Counted from the first letter of the stretch, positions 52,932-62,743 are shown. The stretch: DNA of 64,000 nucleotides from Nitrospira sp. (GCA_024760505.1 CP058931.1:3048001-3112000); one strand, 5' to 3'. The notes: a model not told the origin generated them from the letters alone. Translations and numbers: made by a program.

Positions 52932-53897
52932 TTAGTGTGGCCCATCAGGCGTGCTGATGCCGGGTCCGCTGGGCGTGTTGGTTTGTGTGAGTACCTTAAA
53001 CGCATCCTCAAGAGTGAGAGTTTGGGTTTTTAATTCCAGAAGGCCCACATTTCTGGAGACGACTAATTGAGTCAATTCCTCCCGGATATCCCGCCCCATC
53101 TGCGTATCCAGAAGATAGGTGTGAGCCGTGACTCCTTGAGAGACTCGGATGACTCCGGGAATATGGTGAAGTGCCTCCAACAGGTCCGGATCGAATTGCT
53201 TCACGGTTAGACTGAGCGTTTCCGACTCACGGAGTTTGGCCCCTAACTGTTCCGGGGTGTCCACCGCTACAATTCGGCCACGGTGAATGATAATGACCCG
53301 CTGACAAATAGCGGTTGCCTCGGCCAGTAGATGTGTACTGAGAATGATGGTGTGGGAGCCCGCCAGGCTTTTAATGAGTTCCCGGATCTCAATAATTTGA
53401 TTGGGGTCTAGACCTGTGGTTGGCTCGTCCAAAATCAACACGGGAGGATTGTGCAAAAGAGCTTGTGCCAGGCCAACCCGTTGTCGATATCCACGGGATA
53501 AATGACCAATGACGCGTCCCCGAACATCGGCCAGGCCCGTTTGGGTGATGATGGTATCCATCCGTTCGATCAACTGGTCCTCAGAAAGTCGTTTAATTCT
53601 TCCCACAAAGGTTAAATATTCAGTGACGGTCAGTTCCAGATAAAGTGGAGGAGTTTCGGGGAGATACCCGATATGTTTTTTGACCTCCCAGGGTGTTTCC
53701 AGGCAATCAAATCCTGCAATGCGGACGGTCCCCATGGTTGGGGGCATGAACCCTGTCAGAATACGCATTGTCGTGGTTTTTCCTGCGCCATTTGGCCCGA
53801 GAAATGCCACGATTTCCCCCTTGTTGATGGAGAAAGAGACGTCATCCAACGCGGTTGCGTTCCCGTAGCGTTTGGTCACATGTTGAACGTCAATCAT
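52932..53897 (-). CDS. ABC transporter ATPase (GldA-like)
   Basis: 321 residues from ATG 53897; the frame opens at 54008 but the good promoter at 53973-54002 lies within that extension and supports the later start. Walker A GPNGAGKTTT, signature LSRGYRQRVGLAQAL, Walker B PVLILDEPTTGLDPN, and a C-terminal regulatory domain of about 100 residues. It powers the ABC-2 permease. Confidence 0.93.
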   Translation of the reverse strand: MIDVQHVTKRYGNATALDDVSFSINKGEIVAFLGPNGAGKTTTMRILTGFMPPTMGTVRIAGFDCLETPWEVKKHIGYLPETPPLYLELTVTEYLTFVGRIKRLSEDQLIERMDTIITQTGLADVRGRVIGHLSRGYRQRVGLAQALLHNPPVLILDEPTTGLDPNQIIEIRELIKSLAGSHTIILSTHLLAEATAICQRVIIIHRGRIVAVDTPEQLGAKLRESETLSLTVKQFDPDLLEALHHIPGVIRVSQGVTAHTYLLDTQMGRDIREELTQLVVSRNVGLLELKTQTLTLEDAFKVLTQTNTPSGPGISTPDGPH

Positions 53898-53972
53898 ACG
53901 GATGCCCAGCAAGTTGTGTCGTGAAATGGTGAGAAAAGTGACTTTAAAATGCAATGGCTCGACAGGAGTCCG

Positions 53973-54002
53973 ATCATACCTATGTGAAAAAAAATCCGTC
54001 AA
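53973..54002 (-). promoter_or_regulatory. Sigma-70-type promoter of the Gld-like operon
   Basis: On the minus strand TTGACG (53997-54002, 5 of 6) and TATGAT (53973-53978, 5 of 6) are spaced by 18 bp. The predicted start is near 53966, 69 bp before the ATPase ATG 53897. Confidence 0.65.
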
Positions 54003-54032
54003 GTTCAAACATGAGGGCAGTGCCGACTGAGA

Positions 54033-54060
54033 TTGACTCTTTTGATGAAAGTTGTATGAT
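54033..54060 (+). promoter_or_regulatory. Sigma-70-type promoter of the pal-like gene
   Basis: TTGACT (54033-54038, 5 of 6) and TATGAT (54055-54060, 5 of 6) are spaced by 16 bp on the plus strand. It is divergent from the Gld-operon promoter, the two -35 boxes being 30 bp apart. The start codon of the pal-like gene is 81 bp downstream. Confidence 0.6.
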
Positions 54061-54141
54061 AGTTAAACGTTTAGGGATTTTTGAGCTATTCGAGCAAGAG
54101 AACTTCTACCCTGCCTTGGGAGAGTGGAGTAACGGCCACCA

Positions 54142-54753
54142 TTGAGGAAGTTGTTTCAGGGAAAATATGCGATCCTTGGACTGTTGGTTGCTATTCTGAG
54201 CGGGTGCAGTTCCTGGCATCATGTGTCCATCTTCAGCCATGGCGCCGAGCCGGTCGAGGAGTCTCCCGATTCATCTCCTGCTTCGGTGGTGAGTGTCCCT
54301 CCCGTTTCTGTACCAGAACCGGAACCCTCTCTTCCAATCGTTTCTCAACCTCCAATATCAGAAATACCGCCGGCTACAGATGACATCAGTGCACAATCTG
54401 CCGATCACTCCCTTCTCCCCTCGACTTTGGAAGATGTTTTTTTTGACTACGACCAATATTATATACGGAGTGAGGCGGTTCCTATCCTGATGCAGAACGC
54501 TGAAGTACTCCTGAATCGCCACGCTACTCGTACTGTCCTGATCGAAGGGCATTGTGATGAGCGAGGAACCGAGGAATATAATCTCATTTTGGGTGAGCGT
54601 CGCGCGATGGCGGTGAAGAATTACCTGGTGGATTTAGGAGTGAGCGCTTCCTCAATCCGAGTCCTTAGCTTAGGAAAAAATGAACCCTTTTGTCTTCAAC
54701 CCACTCGTGCATGTTTTCAACAGAATAGACGGGCCCACTTTGTGTTGAAGTAA
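54142..54753 (+). CDS. pal: Pal-like OmpA-family lipoprotein
   Basis: 203 residues from TTG 54142. Lipoprotein signal with LSGC (Cys22). A Pro/Ser-rich linker of about 70 residues follows, then the OmpA_C peptidoglycan-binding domain: VFFDYDQYYIRSEAVPILMQ, VLIEGHCDERGTEEYNLILG, and GERRAMAVKNYLVDLGVSAS. The ending QNRRAHFVLK is typical. It would anchor the outer membrane to peptidoglycan. No tolB or tolA gene is adjacent, so the Tol-Pal role is inferred from the domain alone. Confidence 0.88.
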   Translation: MRKLFQGKYAILGLLVAILSGCSSWHHVSIFSHGAEPVEESPDSSPASVVSVPPVSVPEPEPSLPIVSQPPISEIPPATDDISAQSADHSLLPSTLEDVFFDYDQYYIRSEAVPILMQNAEVLLNRHATRTVLIEGHCDERGTEEYNLILGERRAMAVKNYLVDLGVSASSIRVLSLGKNEPFCLQPTRACFQQNRRAHFVLK

Positions 54754-54939
54754 TACGGTTAAATCTTCCCCAATAGGTGTTTAGGATTACGTCTTTATAA
54801 CTCATATGAATCCGGTTAATCATAGCCGTCCCTCCTTTTAGGTTATTGAAGGGGTCAAAATCGCGGGATATTTTGGGAGAAAATTTGCAAGTCTCTCAAC
54901 AATATTTTTGCCCTTTTCCTCAAGATGAGGAGGATGTCT

Positions 54940-55311
54940 ATGCGGTTTTGGTCCTTAATTGTCTGGTTCTTACTGGTGCTTCCCCCGTCGGCTTTATCGG
55001 AGGTTTGGGATTTTTCCTGTACCGAGGCTGTCTCTCTGTTAAGAGCCGCTCAGGAACAGGTCGTCCGGAAGCATGACCAATTGCAAGAAGCTAAATTTAG
55101 TCTCCGGCATGCTCCCAAGGAATTTGATGGATGCAGGCGGAGCCGTCGTGGATTTCAGGGGGGAGAGATTCATTGTGTGACCCATCAATCTCCCCAAGGG
55201 AATTTATTGAGAGATATCCTTGTTGCGCAACGAAGCCTTGATGTCTCTATCCAGGATTTCAAAAAACACCAAAAAGGACTGGTCCTTTCCTGCTCGGAGC
55301 CTTCTCCCTAA
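54940..55311 (+). CDS. Secreted small protein, unknown
   Basis: 123 residues from ATG 54940; GAGGAGG just before it decides this start over an upstream ATG at 54925. Signal peptide (MRFWSLIVWFLLVLPPSALS). Four Cys in the mature part (C-x-C spacing not evident), a helical region (LLRAAQEQVVRKHDQLQEAK) and no known motif. Likely periplasmic. Confidence 0.6.
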   Translation: MRFWSLIVWFLLVLPPSALSEVWDFSCTEAVSLLRAAQEQVVRKHDQLQEAKFSLRHAPKEFDGCRRSRRGFQGGEIHCVTHQSPQGNLLRDILVAQRSLDVSIQDFKKHQKGLVLSCSEPSP

Positions 55312-55673
55312 TCCGATATTCTTTTTTCGTACCTCGTATTCCATCCCGCGCGGTAGTTATCCCCTCTCAGGGCGGTGCTTCATCGATCCTGCTGCCAAGG
55401 GTTGGCCCCCGTTAAAATCCAGGATAGTCAATGGTTCATACCCCCACCCCAAGGTGGGTGCCTTTTATCATCGCTTCGCGCACCCATCCCGTAGAGAGAT
55501 CATGGTTGTTTTGGTCATCATGCTCGAAGCGAATGATGCCGGCTCTAGGCCAATCCACCTTTTGATAACGAAGAAGAAAAAAATGGATAAATTCGTATAA
55601 TCATCGATCTGTGCCGCGAAATGAATAGGCGGAGCTTTCCCTATGATCATCATCGATAGGAGGAAAGGACCAT
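55312..55673. other. Gap upstream of the DUF218 gene
   Basis: 362 bp. Open frames on both strands (55220-55600 and 55468-55653) lack ribosome-binding sites and look unlike proteins. TATAAT occurs at 55597-55602 without a matching -35. The DUF218 ribosome-binding site AGGAGG is at 55659-55664. Confidence 0.35.
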
Positions 55674-56468
55674 TTGGTGCTCAGTCTTAAAAAGATTTTG
55701 GCCTCATTTTTTTCTCCTCTCTCTCTGTGCATAGAGGTGATGGCTTGCGGGCTTCTCTTGTTGTGTTTTTCCCGAAAGCAATACCTTGGGAAAATCCTGG
55801 TTTCCCTGGGATTCATTCTGCTTGTCATCAGCGGTTATGAAGGTGTCTCGGGGCGTATCATACGTACGTTGGAATCACAATATCCCCCCATTAATCTTTC
55901 CCAAGTACTGACTTCTGGGGGTACCGAAAATACCCAAGAATCCGTGAAATGGATTGTGGTCCTGGCCAGCGGCACTACCGGAGATGCCACGTTACCGTAT
56001 CAGCTTCGAGTGTCTCATCATTCCCGCGTTCGATTAATGGAGGGCATTCGGCTTCATCGCCTGCTGCCCGGAAGTAAAATCATTCTGACAGGGGGGACGG
56101 GGTTTGAGGGGTCCCCTGAAGCGACCACAATGAGTCGAGTCGCCGAGGAATTAGGCGTCAGTCGGGCAGATATGGTTCTGGAGGTTGAATCCCGTGACAC
56201 CAAGGATCATCCTCTTTATGTTCGTGATATCATCCATGATGAGCCTTTTATCCTGGTGACAAGTGCTTTCCACATGCCACGTGCGGTCAAATTATTTGAG
56301 AAACAGGGTCTATTTCCAATTCCGGCCTCCACAGGTCAATGGATTCCTCCCATGCAGTTTTGGTCTTTAGTGAACTTTTTCCCGAGTTCCTCTGGAGTGC
56401 GCCTTGCCGAATTGGCCTATCATGAATATATGGGGTTATTGGAGGCCTGGGTTCAAGGCCAGATTTAA
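55674..56468 (+). CDS. DUF218 / ElyC-SanA-YdcF family protein
   Basis: 264 residues from TTG 55674 with AGGAGG 10 bases upstream. Two N-terminal membrane helices (residues 10-55). The DUF218 domain follows: WIVVLASGTTGDATLPYQ, IILTGGTGFEGSPEATTM, VLEVESRDTKDHPLYVRDII, and FILVTSAFHMPRAVKLFEKQ. ElyC/SanA relatives influence envelope or peptidoglycan precursor metabolism, probably acting on a lipid-linked or vancomycin-related step; the substrate is not known. Confidence 0.9.
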   Translation: MVLSLKKILASFFSPLSLCIEVMACGLLLLCFSRKQYLGKILVSLGFILLVISGYEGVSGRIIRTLESQYPPINLSQVLTSGGTENTQESVKWIVVLASGTTGDATLPYQLRVSHHSRVRLMEGIRLHRLLPGSKIILTGGTGFEGSPEATTMSRVAEELGVSRADMVLEVESRDTKDHPLYVRDIIHDEPFILVTSAFHMPRAVKLFEKQGLFPIPASTGQWIPPMQFWSLVNFFPSSSGVRLAELAYHEYMGLLEAWVQGQI

Positions 56469-56667
56469 AGAAGCAGAAGCGAGGCGCTGAATCTTGGCCG
56501 TTTAAGATGAATCAATAATCAATTGAGAGAGTTAATGTCCCTGCGCTAATTCGGGGGTATGAATAGCCTAATTTCTTAGCTCAGGCTGTCCGATAGAGAT
56601 ACAGTAGAATGTAATCTGGGTGGTTGGTTCACAATATGGCTGGGATTTTTTGGAGATTAGCAAAGTA

Positions 56668-56991
56668 ATGAATTGGCAAAGACGGGCGGGAGGGGCCCTC
56701 ATTATGTGTCTAAGTGCCTTCTTTCTGGGGGGGTGTAGTATGTGGGAATCGTATTATCATCCGAACCATGGCTCCACTCGTGCGGATCGTATTTGCCATC
56801 CCTATGGGAACTGCCTACAAGGGGAATGGGTTTCCACTGATGGAAGAGTTACGGATCCAATTGAAACTCATTCAGCCTGTGTTGCGCTGGTTTCTGCGGA
56901 ACAGGGAAATGATTGGAAGAGAGATTCGGTTACCGAGGGATTGGAAATAAGTGAGTGTATGGAACAACAAGGATTTATCCTCAAGCCGTGA
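56668..56991 (+). CDS. Small lipoprotein, unknown
   Basis: 107 residues from ATG 56668 (frame open from 56620). Signal with FLGGC lipobox. Mature part has four further Cys, rich in Trp/Gly/Asp (CHPYGNCLQGEWVSTDGRVT). No family recognised. Confidence 0.65.
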   Translation: MNWQRRAGGALIMCLSAFFLGGCSMWESYYHPNHGSTRADRICHPYGNCLQGEWVSTDGRVTDPIETHSACVALVSAEQGNDWKRDSVTEGLEISECMEQQGFILKP

Positions 56992-57120
56992 CAGAACGAG
57001 AAAACTTTATGAAGTCATTTTAAGCAAATGACCTCCCACTGCTCATCTGTACACCACCACCCTCCTGGCTCCTCCACCTTGAATGAGGCTTAAGACCGTT
57101 GAGGTTCAGCCTATGCAAGC

Positions 57121-57702
57121 TTATCTCTCCTGGCCATTTGTATCGGTCGCGGTTATGCAAATTGTGGCCTGAAGGGCTTCCTCCGGCTTAAGGCTGAACG
57201 AAATTTTTTCTCGAATGGTTCCCCCTCCTCCGGGATTGGTCGCCCTGATATCTTTATATTTGAGTAATCCTTTTCCTATATCTTGGTAAATGGTAGTCTT
57301 GGCAAGATTCGTTAGTGCTTGGCCGTTGGCTTTTGTTGTGGGCTCAATATACGAAATGCTGACAACAGGATTTGATGCCGTAACGGTGATTTCGGCAGAC
57401 GTGGGACAATTCGAGGCATCTCTTATTTTAGAAGACGAAACCTGCGGAGATAGGGATTGAGACTCCTCTGAAGAAACGACTGCGTTAATTGGCTCTGGGT
57501 TTGTATCGGCTTGAGGTACGTTTTCGCCGGGGGATGGGAGTTCTGAGGGAAGGCAAGAGGGTCGTAGCCAACATAATACGGTGTCCAATCTTTGCTGAGA
57601 TTGGGGGGATGAACAGGAAAGAAGACTGGAACAAAGAGCGAAGATCATGAGGAATCGAAAATAAGAACTCACAAGTAAGCCGTGTCTGAGCAGGTTTGGC
57701 AA
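57121..57702 (-). CDS. Lipoprotein, unknown
   Basis: 193 residues. Signal with LLSC lipobox (FALCSSLLSCSS). A Ser/Pro/Glu-rich linker of about 60 residues then a domain of about 100 residues with NCPTSAEITVTASNPVVSIS and a beta-rich ending. Not recognised. It runs convergent to the lipoprotein at 56668 with 129 bp between. Confidence 0.7.
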   Translation of the reverse strand: MPNLLRHGLLVSSYFRFLMIFALCSSLLSCSSPQSQQRLDTVLCWLRPSCLPSELPSPGENVPQADTNPEPINAVVSSEESQSLSPQVSSSKIRDASNCPTSAEITVTASNPVVSISYIEPTTKANGQALTNLAKTTIYQDIGKGLLKYKDIRATNPGGGGTIREKISFSLKPEEALQATICITATDTNGQER

Positions 57703-57863
57703 AACTGGATTCCGAAAATAATAAAAAACGGACGATTGATTGTTAAATTTGGCTGCCTACGGATTTTATCCCTCCTGTGGTCTTAACGGAAGATCTGCCT
57801 TAAACTTAAGCGTGTCTGCAGGATTGTCTATGAAATGTGACATAGAAAGGTAGAAATGAACAG

Positions 57864-58451
57864 GTGAAAAAAAACCACGGAATCGCTTCTTTATCCAAAT
57901 TGAAAGGGGCAAAAACAGTACGGCCTCTCGAAAAAAAAGATTCTCCACGGTCGTTAAATAGACCAGAGAAAGTTTTCAAAGAACTGAGATTATTTGCAAC
58001 GGATGTGGATGGGGTTCTGACCGATGCCGGCATGTATTATGGGGAATCGGGCGAAGAATTGAAAAAATTTCACACGCGTGATGGTATGGGGATTAAACTC
58101 TTGCAGGCCCAAGGGATGATCACGGCTATCATTACCATGGAAAACACCAAAATTGTCGCTCGCCGTGGAAAAAAATTAGGCATTCCCGAAGTCTTTCAAG
58201 GTGCCAAGGATAAGGTGGCAATTCTCCGCCATTTGTCTGAAAAGTACGGGATTCCTTTTGCACAAATGGCCTACATTGGGGATGATGTGAATGACGTGGA
58301 GGCCTTGAAAACTGTGGGATACGCCGCGGCTCCCGCGGATTGTGTAGAGCAAGTCCGTCAGGTTGTGCATTATGTCTGCAAAAAAAATGGAGGTGAGGGA
58401 GCCGTTCGAGAAGTTATCGATAGAATTTTGGCGGCAAAAAGCCCTCAGTAG
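57864..58451 (+). CDS. kdsC: KdsC-like HAD phosphatase
   Basis: 195 residues from GTG 57864, with a basic N-terminal tail of about 35 residues before the domain. FATDVDGVLTDAGMYYGE (the Asp pair) and TRDGMGIKLLQAQGMITAII are KdsC features. So is AYIGDDVNDVEALKTVGYAA. It hydrolyses Kdo-8-phosphate in CMP-Kdo synthesis; related enzymes act on other nonulosonic acids. It fits the waaA/lpx genes in the window. Confidence 0.88.
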   Translation: MKKNHGIASLSKLKGAKTVRPLEKKDSPRSLNRPEKVFKELRLFATDVDGVLTDAGMYYGESGEELKKFHTRDGMGIKLLQAQGMITAIITMENTKIVARRGKKLGIPEVFQGAKDKVAILRHLSEKYGIPFAQMAYIGDDVNDVEALKTVGYAAAPADCVEQVRQVVHYVCKKNGGEGAVREVIDRILAAKSPQ

Positions 58452-58590
58452 CCCTGCTGGTATTGAGTGGATTTTTGAATGGCACATTCCGACAATCTTT
58501 CTTATGAGATTTTAACCGGTAGTCATTTGAGTATGGTCTTCCATTCGGTCCCTTTGACCGTTTGAAACACTTGGAGGAGAAGGATCGAAC

Positions 58591-60039
58591 ATGAACCCTC
58601 ATGTCTATGGAGTGATTTTAGCCGGGGGGAGTGGTACCCGGTTTTGGCCGTTGAGCCGGGAACGATTTCCTAAACAATTGTTGAGAATTTTGGGAGAAGG
58701 CACCCTCCTGCAGCAGACGTTTGAGCGTCTATTACAGAATATCCCCGCGAATCGGATGGCAATTGTCACCAATGCCGTTCAAGCGGAATCCATCAAACTC
58801 CAACTCAATCAGTGGAAAGATGACATTGCTGGAAATGTCATTCTTGAGCCGGAAGGAAGAAATACCGCACCGGCGATCGCTCTCGCGGCCCTGCAATTGA
58901 TGCATCAAGATCCTGAAGCCGTGATGGTGGTGGTGCCGGCCGATCATGTCGTGAAGGCCTCCAGAAAATTTATGCGAGCCGTACAATTTGCGAGTGAATT
59001 GGCAATGGGTGGGCATCTTGTGACGTTTGGGATTCAGCCGACTCGTCCTGAAACAGGGTATGGCTATATTCAACCTTTGAAGCGAATGAGGGTCGGAGCC
59101 AAGGGCCCCTTCATCGGGTATTCGGTGGCCCGTTTTGTTGAAAAGCCGAACCTCACAACTGCCAAACGATATTTTCGATCGGGAAATTATTTTTGGAATA
59201 GCGGTATTTTTGTCTGGAAAGCTTCCCAGATATTATCCGAATTAGCCGTCCATCAACCGGCGTTATCCAAATTGTTGACTGGTTTACAAGGCAAGATGGG
59301 ACGTGAGGATTTTTCCTCCCACCTTCGTAAGGTGTATGCCAAAGTCGAATCGCTTTCTATTGACAACGCGGTGATGGAACATTCTTCTCGAAGCGTGGTG
59401 ATACCGATAGACTTTGGTTGGTCGGATGTGGGGAGTTGGAGCAGCTTGGAGGAAGTGGTGCCTTTGGATAAAGATGGAAATGTCCGGAATGGGAATATTA
59501 TAGATCTGGGAAGCCGCGATTCGGTACTGTTTGCGGATCGAAGGGTCGTGGCCACGATTGGCCTCAACAATATGGTGGTGGTGGATACGCCTGATGCCAC
59601 CCTGGTCTGTCCGAAAGATCGTGCGCAAGATGTCAAAGCCATTGTCAATCTGTTGAAGCGACAGGGCGCCCCTGAACATTTAGAGCATCGAACTGTGCAT
59701 CGTCCTTGGGGTTCCTATACCGTCATGGAAGAGGGAAAAGGATATAAAGTTAAACGGATTGAAGTCGCCCCTGGAAAACGGCTTTCCCTTCAACTCCATC
59801 ATCAACGCAGTGAGCATTGGGTGGTCATTGCAGGGACGGCCCGGGTGACGCGTGGCGAAGAAGTTTACGACTTGCAGGCGGGAATGAGTACGGGGATAGC
59901 CAGGGAAACTCCGCATCGTCTGGAAAATCCCGGCCAGATCCCTTTAGAGATTATTGAAATTCAAAATGGGCCCTACCTTGGAGAAGATGATATCGTTCGA
60001 CTTCAGGACGATTTTGGTCGGTTACGACCCATTGGGTAG
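58591..60039 (+). CDS. manC: Mannose-1-phosphate guanylyltransferase / mannose-6-phosphate isomerase
   Basis: 482 residues. GGAGGAGAAGG precedes the ATG. The nucleotidyltransferase signature is GVILAGGSGTRFWPLSRERF. The LMHQDPEAVMVVVPADHVVK and FVEKPNLTTAKRYF segments follow. The C-terminal cupin-type isomerase domain is HRPWGSYTVMEEGKGYKVKR through EHWVVIAGTARVTRGEEVYD. It makes GDP-mannose. It is followed 24 bp later by the mutase that feeds it. Confidence 0.95.
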   Translation: MNPHVYGVILAGGSGTRFWPLSRERFPKQLLRILGEGTLLQQTFERLLQNIPANRMAIVTNAVQAESIKLQLNQWKDDIAGNVILEPEGRNTAPAIALAALQLMHQDPEAVMVVVPADHVVKASRKFMRAVQFASELAMGGHLVTFGIQPTRPETGYGYIQPLKRMRVGAKGPFIGYSVARFVEKPNLTTAKRYFRSGNYFWNSGIFVWKASQILSELAVHQPALSKLLTGLQGKMGREDFSSHLRKVYAKVESLSIDNAVMEHSSRSVVIPIDFGWSDVGSWSSLEEVVPLDKDGNVRNGNIIDLGSRDSVLFADRRVVATIGLNNMVVVDTPDATLVCPKDRAQDVKAIVNLLKRQGAPEHLEHRTVHRPWGSYTVMEEGKGYKVKRIEVAPGKRLSLQLHHQRSEHWVVIAGTARVTRGEEVYDLQAGMSTGIARETPHRLENPGQIPLEIIEIQNGPYLGEDDIVRLQDDFGRLRPIG

Positions 60040-60062
60040 GATTCGGAAGGAAAGAGAGCCGG

Positions 60063-61460
60063 ATGGGAATTTTTCGAGAATATGATATTCGCGGGATTGT
60101 TGCACACGATTTAGGTCCTGATGTGGTTGAACGCATCGGCCGTGCCTATGCGACCCTGGCGAGAGCACGCGGTGTCCACAATGTCGCGGTGGGCCGGGAT
60201 GGCCGTTTAACTTCACCAGCACTTCGGGATCATCTTGTTGCCGGCCTGACCAGTTCAGGAGTCAATGTACTTGATCTTGGTCTATGTGCGACCCCCTTAC
60301 TGTATTTTTCTTTGTTTTCCTGTGATGTTGACGGGGGCATCATGATTACCGGCAGTCACAATGCAGCTGAGTATAACGGGTTTAAGATGTGTATAGGCCG
60401 GGAAGCACTGTACGGGGCTGATATTCAAGAATTACAGGTAATTTATGAGAGCGGCGAGTTCACATCCGGGTCAGGAAGGGTTTTAACGCAAACCATCATT
60501 CCCGAATATCTCAAGTTTTTACAAGAACATTTTTCTTTGTTGAAAGCCCAGGGACTTCGGGTTGTGATTGATTGCGGAAATGGGGCGGCGTCTCTGTTTG
60601 CCAAAGAAGCTTTGGAACAATTGGGATGCGATGTGACCGGATTATATTGCGATCTAGATGGTCATTTTCCCAACCATCATCCGGACCCCACTGTGCTGGA
60701 TAATCTCAAGGACTTGATTAAGAAGGTCAAAGAAACCGGAGCTGATGTAGGAATCGGGTACGATGGTGATGCTGACCGAATTGGCGTCATTGATGAACAG
60801 GGCCAGATTATGTGGGGTGACCGGTTATTACTCCTTTTTGCCCGCGATGTGCTGGATGATCATCCTGGATGTTCCATTATTTCAGAGGTGAAAGCCTCTC
60901 AGGGGTTGTATGACGATATTCAAAAACGGGGTGGACGGGGTATTATGTGGAAAACAGGACATTCCATCATCAAAGCCAAAATGAAAGAAGAAAAGGCTTT
61001 GCTTGCCGGGGAGATGTCGGGACACCTGTTTTTTGCCGATCGGTACTATGGATATGACGATGCCATTTATGCTTCTTGTCGGCTTATCGAAATTCTTGTG
61101 AAGCGGAAAAAGCCCTTGTCGGCGCTGTTGGCCGATATTCCTCAAACCGTGGTGACTCCTGAAATTCGAGTAGATTGTCCGGATGATCAAAAATTTTCAT
61201 TAGTCGAAATCGTGAAAAACCGTTTGCAGCATGCGGCTGACACGCAGAATCCGAAGACATCAGTTTTGCCCATTCGTGACATCATCACCATTGATGGCAT
61301 TCGTGTCCGTTTTGACGAAGGGTGGGGTCTGATCCGGGCCTCGAATACTCAACCAGCATTAGTCCTTCGCTTTGAAGCCTCTTCCCACACTCATCTCACT
61401 CAAATTCAGGCCTATCTGGAAGGACAGCTTTCTGAAGCCACGGTAGACCTCACCACCTAA
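60063..61460 (+). CDS. Phosphomannomutase / phosphoglucomutase
   Basis: 465 residues of the alpha-D-phosphohexomutase family. Phosphoserine loop ITGSHNAAEYNGFK, metal loop IGYDGDADRIGVID, sugar loop GEMSGH and phosphate loop RASNTQPALVL are all present. Sequence GIFREYDIRGIVAHDLGPDV is typical of AlgC/ManB types. It interconverts mannose-6- and mannose-1-phosphate (and often glucose phosphates). Its position after manC supports the mannose role. Confidence 0.94.
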   Translation: MGIFREYDIRGIVAHDLGPDVVERIGRAYATLARARGVHNVAVGRDGRLTSPALRDHLVAGLTSSGVNVLDLGLCATPLLYFSLFSCDVDGGIMITGSHNAAEYNGFKMCIGREALYGADIQELQVIYESGEFTSGSGRVLTQTIIPEYLKFLQEHFSLLKAQGLRVVIDCGNGAASLFAKEALEQLGCDVTGLYCDLDGHFPNHHPDPTVLDNLKDLIKKVKETGADVGIGYDGDADRIGVIDEQGQIMWGDRLLLLFARDVLDDHPGCSIISEVKASQGLYDDIQKRGGRGIMWKTGHSIIKAKMKEEKALLAGEMSGHLFFADRYYGYDDAIYASCRLIEILVKRKKPLSALLADIPQTVVTPEIRVDCPDDQKFSLVEIVKNRLQHAADTQNPKTSVLPIRDIITIDGIRVRFDEGWGLIRASNTQPALVLRFEASSHTHLTQIQAYLEGQLSEATVDLTT

Positions 61461-61655
61461 GCTCTCCCCGGGTTATTTTACTTTTTTTAGTCGTGCCTGT
61501 AGACATTCTCAACCGCTTCTGGTGAAGGCATCGTCGATCAGATCAAGGACTCTGTGATATCCATCAGCATGAAGGCTCGGCTTTTAATATGCCAGCCGGA
61601 TTCATCCCTAAGAATATTCTTTCCCGACCGAACGCGAATTTCTCTCGAACGTGCG

Positions 61656-61684
61656 TTGCTCCTTTATGCGGAAAAGCATATAAT
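61656..61684 (+). promoter_or_regulatory. Sigma-70-type promoter of fbp
   Basis: A perfect TATAAT (61679-61684) with TTGCTC (61656-61661, 3 of 6 to TTGACA) 17 bp upstream. The start codon of fbp is 36 bp downstream. The 256-bp gap between the mutase and fbp holds no ORF. Confidence 0.6.
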
Positions 61685-61719
61685 GAAAATCCTCTAGAAT
61701 AGTCTATGGATTAGGATTG

Positions 61720-62727
61720 ATGACTCCGCGTTTTTCCTTATCGACACATACCTTTCGTGAGCAAGCGCCTATTCCGGGAACCTCCGGCGAATTTTCCCGC
61801 ATCATCATGCAAATTGCTTTGGGTGGGAAACTCATTGCCCAGGATCTTCGAAAAGCTGGATTGAGTCAATTCCTGGGTTCTACGGGGTTAATTAATGTTC
61901 AAGGCGAAGAGGTCCAAAAGTTGGACGAACGAGCCAATCAGATATTTTTGGATGTGTTTGAGCACATGGAACTGGTGAGTACGCTGGTTTCAGAGGAAAT
62001 GGAAAAGCCCTACCTCATCAAAGAAGCCGATGGTCAAGGAAGGTATGCGGTCTTTTTGGATCCTTTGGATGGCTCATCTAACATTGATGTCAACGCGTCT
62101 TTAGGGTCCATTTTTTCCATTCATCGACTTTCCATTGAGGGTTTCCCCACTTCTGAAGATGCCTTGCGAAAAAAAGGGTGCGATCAGGTTGCGGCCGGAT
62201 ATATCTTGTATGGATCGAGTGTGCTTTTAGTGTATACCTGCGGCCATGGTGTCCACCAATTCACGTTGGACCAGGAGGCCGGTGAGTTTTTCCTCTCAGC
62301 CAAGAATATTCAAATCCCCAAGCAGGGGAAAATATATAGTGTGAATGAAGGTAATTACCAAAAATGGTCTACCGGCACTCAGCAATTTCTTCACTATCTT
62401 CACGAAGTCGATGTTCAGACAGGCAGACCATACACCAGTCGTTATTCCGGGTGTTTTGTGGCTGATGTGCATCGAGTGTTGTGCAAGGGTGGTCTCTATA
62501 TGTATCCGGGAGAGCAGAAGAATCCTGAGGGAAAATTGAGGCTCATGTATGAAGCCGCACCCTTATCATTTTTGGTTGAACAAGCCGGTGGTATGGGAAG
62601 TACGGGTGTTGAACCCGTCAACCAACTAATCCCGAAAGCCCTTCACCAGAGAGTCCCTTTATATATTGGCAGTCAGGATGATGTGACCAAAGCTGAAGCG
62701 TTCCTGCGGCCTGAGTCACCGATCTAG
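61720..62727 (+). CDS. fbp: Fructose-1,6-bisphosphatase, class I
   Basis: 335 residues from ATG 61720 (TTG 61717 in tandem). The metal and substrate motif DPLDGSSNIDVNASLGSIFS is typical, with SEEME earlier and GKLRLMYEAAPLSFLVEQAG late. It hydrolyses fructose-1,6-bisphosphate in gluconeogenesis or a carbon-fixation cycle. It is cytoplasmic and has its own promoter. Confidence 0.96.
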   Translation: MTPRFSLSTHTFREQAPIPGTSGEFSRIIMQIALGGKLIAQDLRKAGLSQFLGSTGLINVQGEEVQKLDERANQIFLDVFEHMELVSTLVSEEMEKPYLIKEADGQGRYAVFLDPLDGSSNIDVNASLGSIFSIHRLSIEGFPTSEDALRKKGCDQVAAGYILYGSSVLLVYTCGHGVHQFTLDQEAGEFFLSAKNIQIPKQGKIYSVNEGNYQKWSTGTQQFLHYLHEVDVQTGRPYTSRYSGCFVADVHRVLCKGGLYMYPGEQKNPEGKLRLMYEAAPLSFLVEQAGGMGSTGVEPVNQLIPKALHQRVPLYIGSQDDVTKAEAFLRPESPI

Positions 62728-62743
62728 GGAAGGAGAATCTCCT

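Noticed and set aside
55220..55653. ORFs between the secreted protein and DUF218 genes
   Set aside because: Low-complexity, no start support, on both strands; not convincing genes.
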